From positions 44,040 through 108,039 of the forward strand of contig CANDFO010000001.1 of NCBI GenBank assembly GCA_947384055.1: a DNA stretch of 64,000 nucleotides, written 5' to 3'. The translations under genes were made by a program, and so were the position numbers. The notes under the pieces are model-generated. The model saw nothing but the letters and a program-made list of their open reading frames with translations, was not told the origin of the DNA and searched no databases. This stretch comes from an uncultured Flavonifractor sp. GTDB lineage: Bacteria > Bacillota > Clostridia > Oscillospirales > Oscillospiraceae. Of this stretch, positions 62,737 to 64,000 are shown in pieces (the stretch's first letter is position 1; each line of letters opens with the position of its first letter).

Positions 62737-64000
62737 TCAATACATGCCGCCCATGTCGGGTGCGGGAGCCGCCACAGGTGCGGGGGGCTGGGGCTTATCC
62801 GCCACCAGAGATTCGGTAGTCAGCAGCACAGAGGAGATGGACGCGGCATTCTCCAGAGCGGAGCGGGTAACTTTCGTAGGATCCACGATACCGGCAGAGA
62901 TCATATCCACATAGGTCTCGTTGTAAGCGTCGAAGCCATAGCCAACCTGACCGGAGGTCTTGACCTTCTCCAGAACGATAGAGCCGTCGATCCCGGCATT
63001 GGTGGCGATCTGGCGCATGGGCTCAGTCAGAGCGCGGGCTACAATCTGCACGCCGGTCTTCTCGTCGCCCTCAACCTCGGGCACCAGCTTCTCCACCGCG
63101 GCCACGGCATTCACGTAAGCAGTTCCGCCGCCGGCCACAATGCCCTCTTCCACCGCGGCGCGGGTGGCGTTGAGCGCATCCTCAATCCGCAGCTTCTTCT
63201 CTTTCATCTCCACCTCGGTAGCAGCGCCCACACGGATAATCGCCACACCGCCGGCCATCTTTGCCAGGCGCTCCTGGAGCTTCTCCTTATCATAATCGGA
63301 GGTAGTGGTCTCGATCTGGCTGCGGATCTGGTTCACGCGGGCCTTGATCGCATCGGAAGAACCGGCGCCGTCCACGATGATAGTGTTCTCCTTGGAGACC
63401 TTCACCTGGCGGGCGCGGCCCAGCATATCCATAGTGGCCTCCTTGAGCTCATAGCCCATGTCGGAGGTGATAACGGTGCCGCCGGTCAGGACGGCGATAT
63501 CCTCCAGCATTTCCTTGCGGCGGTCGCCGAAACCGGGGGCCTTGACGCACACCACGTTGAGAGTGCCGCGGAGCTTGTTCACGATGAGGGTGGACAGGGC
63601 CTCGCCCTCCACATCCTCGGCGATAACCAGCAGCTTCTTGCCGGACTGGACCACCTGCTCCAGAATGGGCAGCAGTTCCTGGATGTTGGAGATTTTTTTA
63701 TCGGTAATGAGGATGATGGCATCGTCCAGCACGGCCTCCATCTTCTCAGTATCCGTAACCATATAGGGGGTCACATAGCCCCGGTCAAACTGCATGCCCT
63801 CCACGACCTCAGAATAGGTCTCGGCGGTCTTGGACTCCTCGACCGTGATGACGCCGTCGGCGGAGACTTTCTCCATGGCCTCGGCGATGAGCTTGCCGAT
63901 GGTCTCGTCGCTGGAGGAGACAGCGCCCACGCGGGCGATGTCGTCGGTTCCGCTGACCTTCTTGGAGTTGGCTTTAATGGCCTCCACAGCAGCGGTGGTG
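62737..64000 (-). CDS. groL: Chaperonin GroEL, C-terminal ~420 residues (5' end outside window)
   Basis: The frame is open to the right window edge, so the start lies beyond 64000; the GTG at 63987 is an internal Val codon. The visible part starts near family residue ~120 ([15 protein letters not shown]). It includes [17 protein letters not shown], the apical-domain core, [17 protein letters not shown] and [14 protein letters not shown] (equatorial domain), and ends with DMGGMY. It folds proteins in an ATP-driven cage with GroES. The usual CIRCE operator would lie upstream of the window. Confidence 0.97.
   Translation of the reverse strand, partial: TTAAVEAIKANSKKVSGTDDIARVGAVSSSDETIGKLIAEAMEKVSADGVITVEESKTAETYSEVVEGMQFDRGYVTPYMVTDTEKMEAVLDDAIILITDKKISNIQELLPILEQVVQSGKKLLVIAEDVEGEALSTLIVNKLRGTLNVVCVKAPGFGDRRKEMLEDIAVLTGGTVITSDMGYELKEATMDMLGRARQVKVSKENTIIVDGAGSSDAIKARVNQIRSQIETTTSDYDKEKLQERLAKMAGGVAIIRVGAATEVEMKEKKLRIEDALNATRAAVEEGIVAGGGTAYVNAVAAVEKLVPEVEGDEKTGVQIVARALTEPMRQIATNAGIDGSIVLEKVKTSGQVGYGFDAYNETYVDMISAGIVDPTKVTRSALENAASISSVLLTTESLVADKPQPPAPVAAPAPDMGGMY

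Noticed and set aside
1..64000. tRNA, rRNA and CRISPR loci
   Set aside because: I looked for T-loop patterns, conserved rRNA stretches and regularly spaced repeats on both strands and saw none; a covariance-model scan would be the decisive check.

Overview
The window is high-GC Firmicutes DNA (roughly 60% G+C) with strong Shine-Dalgarno sites and textbook sigma-A promoters. Several marks point to a motile, spore-forming gut Clostridium of the Oscillospiraceae type (relatives of Flavonifractor, Lawsonibacter or Intestinimonas). These are a Bacillus-order flagellar operon (flgM-flgN-flgK-flgL-yviE-fliW-csrA), a SpoIIQ-like metallopeptidase, AddB, a Firmicutes-type ECF module and a ygeX/ygeY/ygeW/arcC cluster. 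The taxonomic assignment is inference. I saw no rRNA, tRNA or CRISPR array, and no intact insertion sequence or prophage.

Layout. 1-5.9 kb: the tail of a large exported protein, a small promoter/28-codon ORF/terminator unit, a TVP38/DedA-type membrane protein, a possible structured RNA and a methyl-accepting chemotaxis receptor. 5.4-16.8 kb: a leftward gene run from a strong promoter at 16.79 kb (rRNA-type methyltransferase, membrane protein, ecfA1, small membrane protein, ecfA2, ecfT, truA, DUF5711-like protein, cvpA, pgsA, clpE-like), then a phasin-like gene with its own promoter. 17-24.7 kb: a membrane protein with metG, an acetyltransferase and addB. 24.8-28.8 kb: the phosphate uptake operon pstSCAB-phoU. 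29-35.8 kb: a decayed integrase tail, a multidomain transglutaminase-like protein with an overlapping patatin, a cation exchanger behind a Mn-type riboswitch, then a CAT-like, Nudix and tRNA-methyltransferase trio that all start with TTG.

35.8-41.7 kb: leftward operon ygeX, SDR, ygeY, ygeW, arcC, matching the downstream half of the anaerobic purine/urate and 2,3-diaminopropionate pathway. YgeW with carbamate kinase can recover ATP from a carbamoyl group, and YgeX converts diaminopropionate to pyruvate and ammonia. A 25-bp palindrome sits 3 bp upstream of the promoter -35. 41.8-48.3 kb: fbp, mrnC, rqcH, an orphan response regulator and a lipoprotein. 48.3-55.4 kb: an exported DUF4358-type protein, the M23 peptidase, mnmA and mnmG (both act on wobble uridine 34), a lipid kinase and the azlCD amino-acid exporter. 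55.5-62.0 kb: the late flagellar operon behind a sigma-28-like -10. 62-64 kb: a small helical protein, a MITE-like repeat and the 3' two-thirds of groL, cut by the window edge.

The points most worth following are the SDR inside the diaminopropionate/urate operon with its palindromic operator candidate, the Mn riboswitch on a CaCA exchanger, the transglutaminase / degenerate transglutaminase / thioredoxin-like protein paired with a patatin, the integrase relic with its catalytic Arg and His codons lost, addB without addA, and a 34-nt dispersed repeat that forms one end of a 196-bp element.
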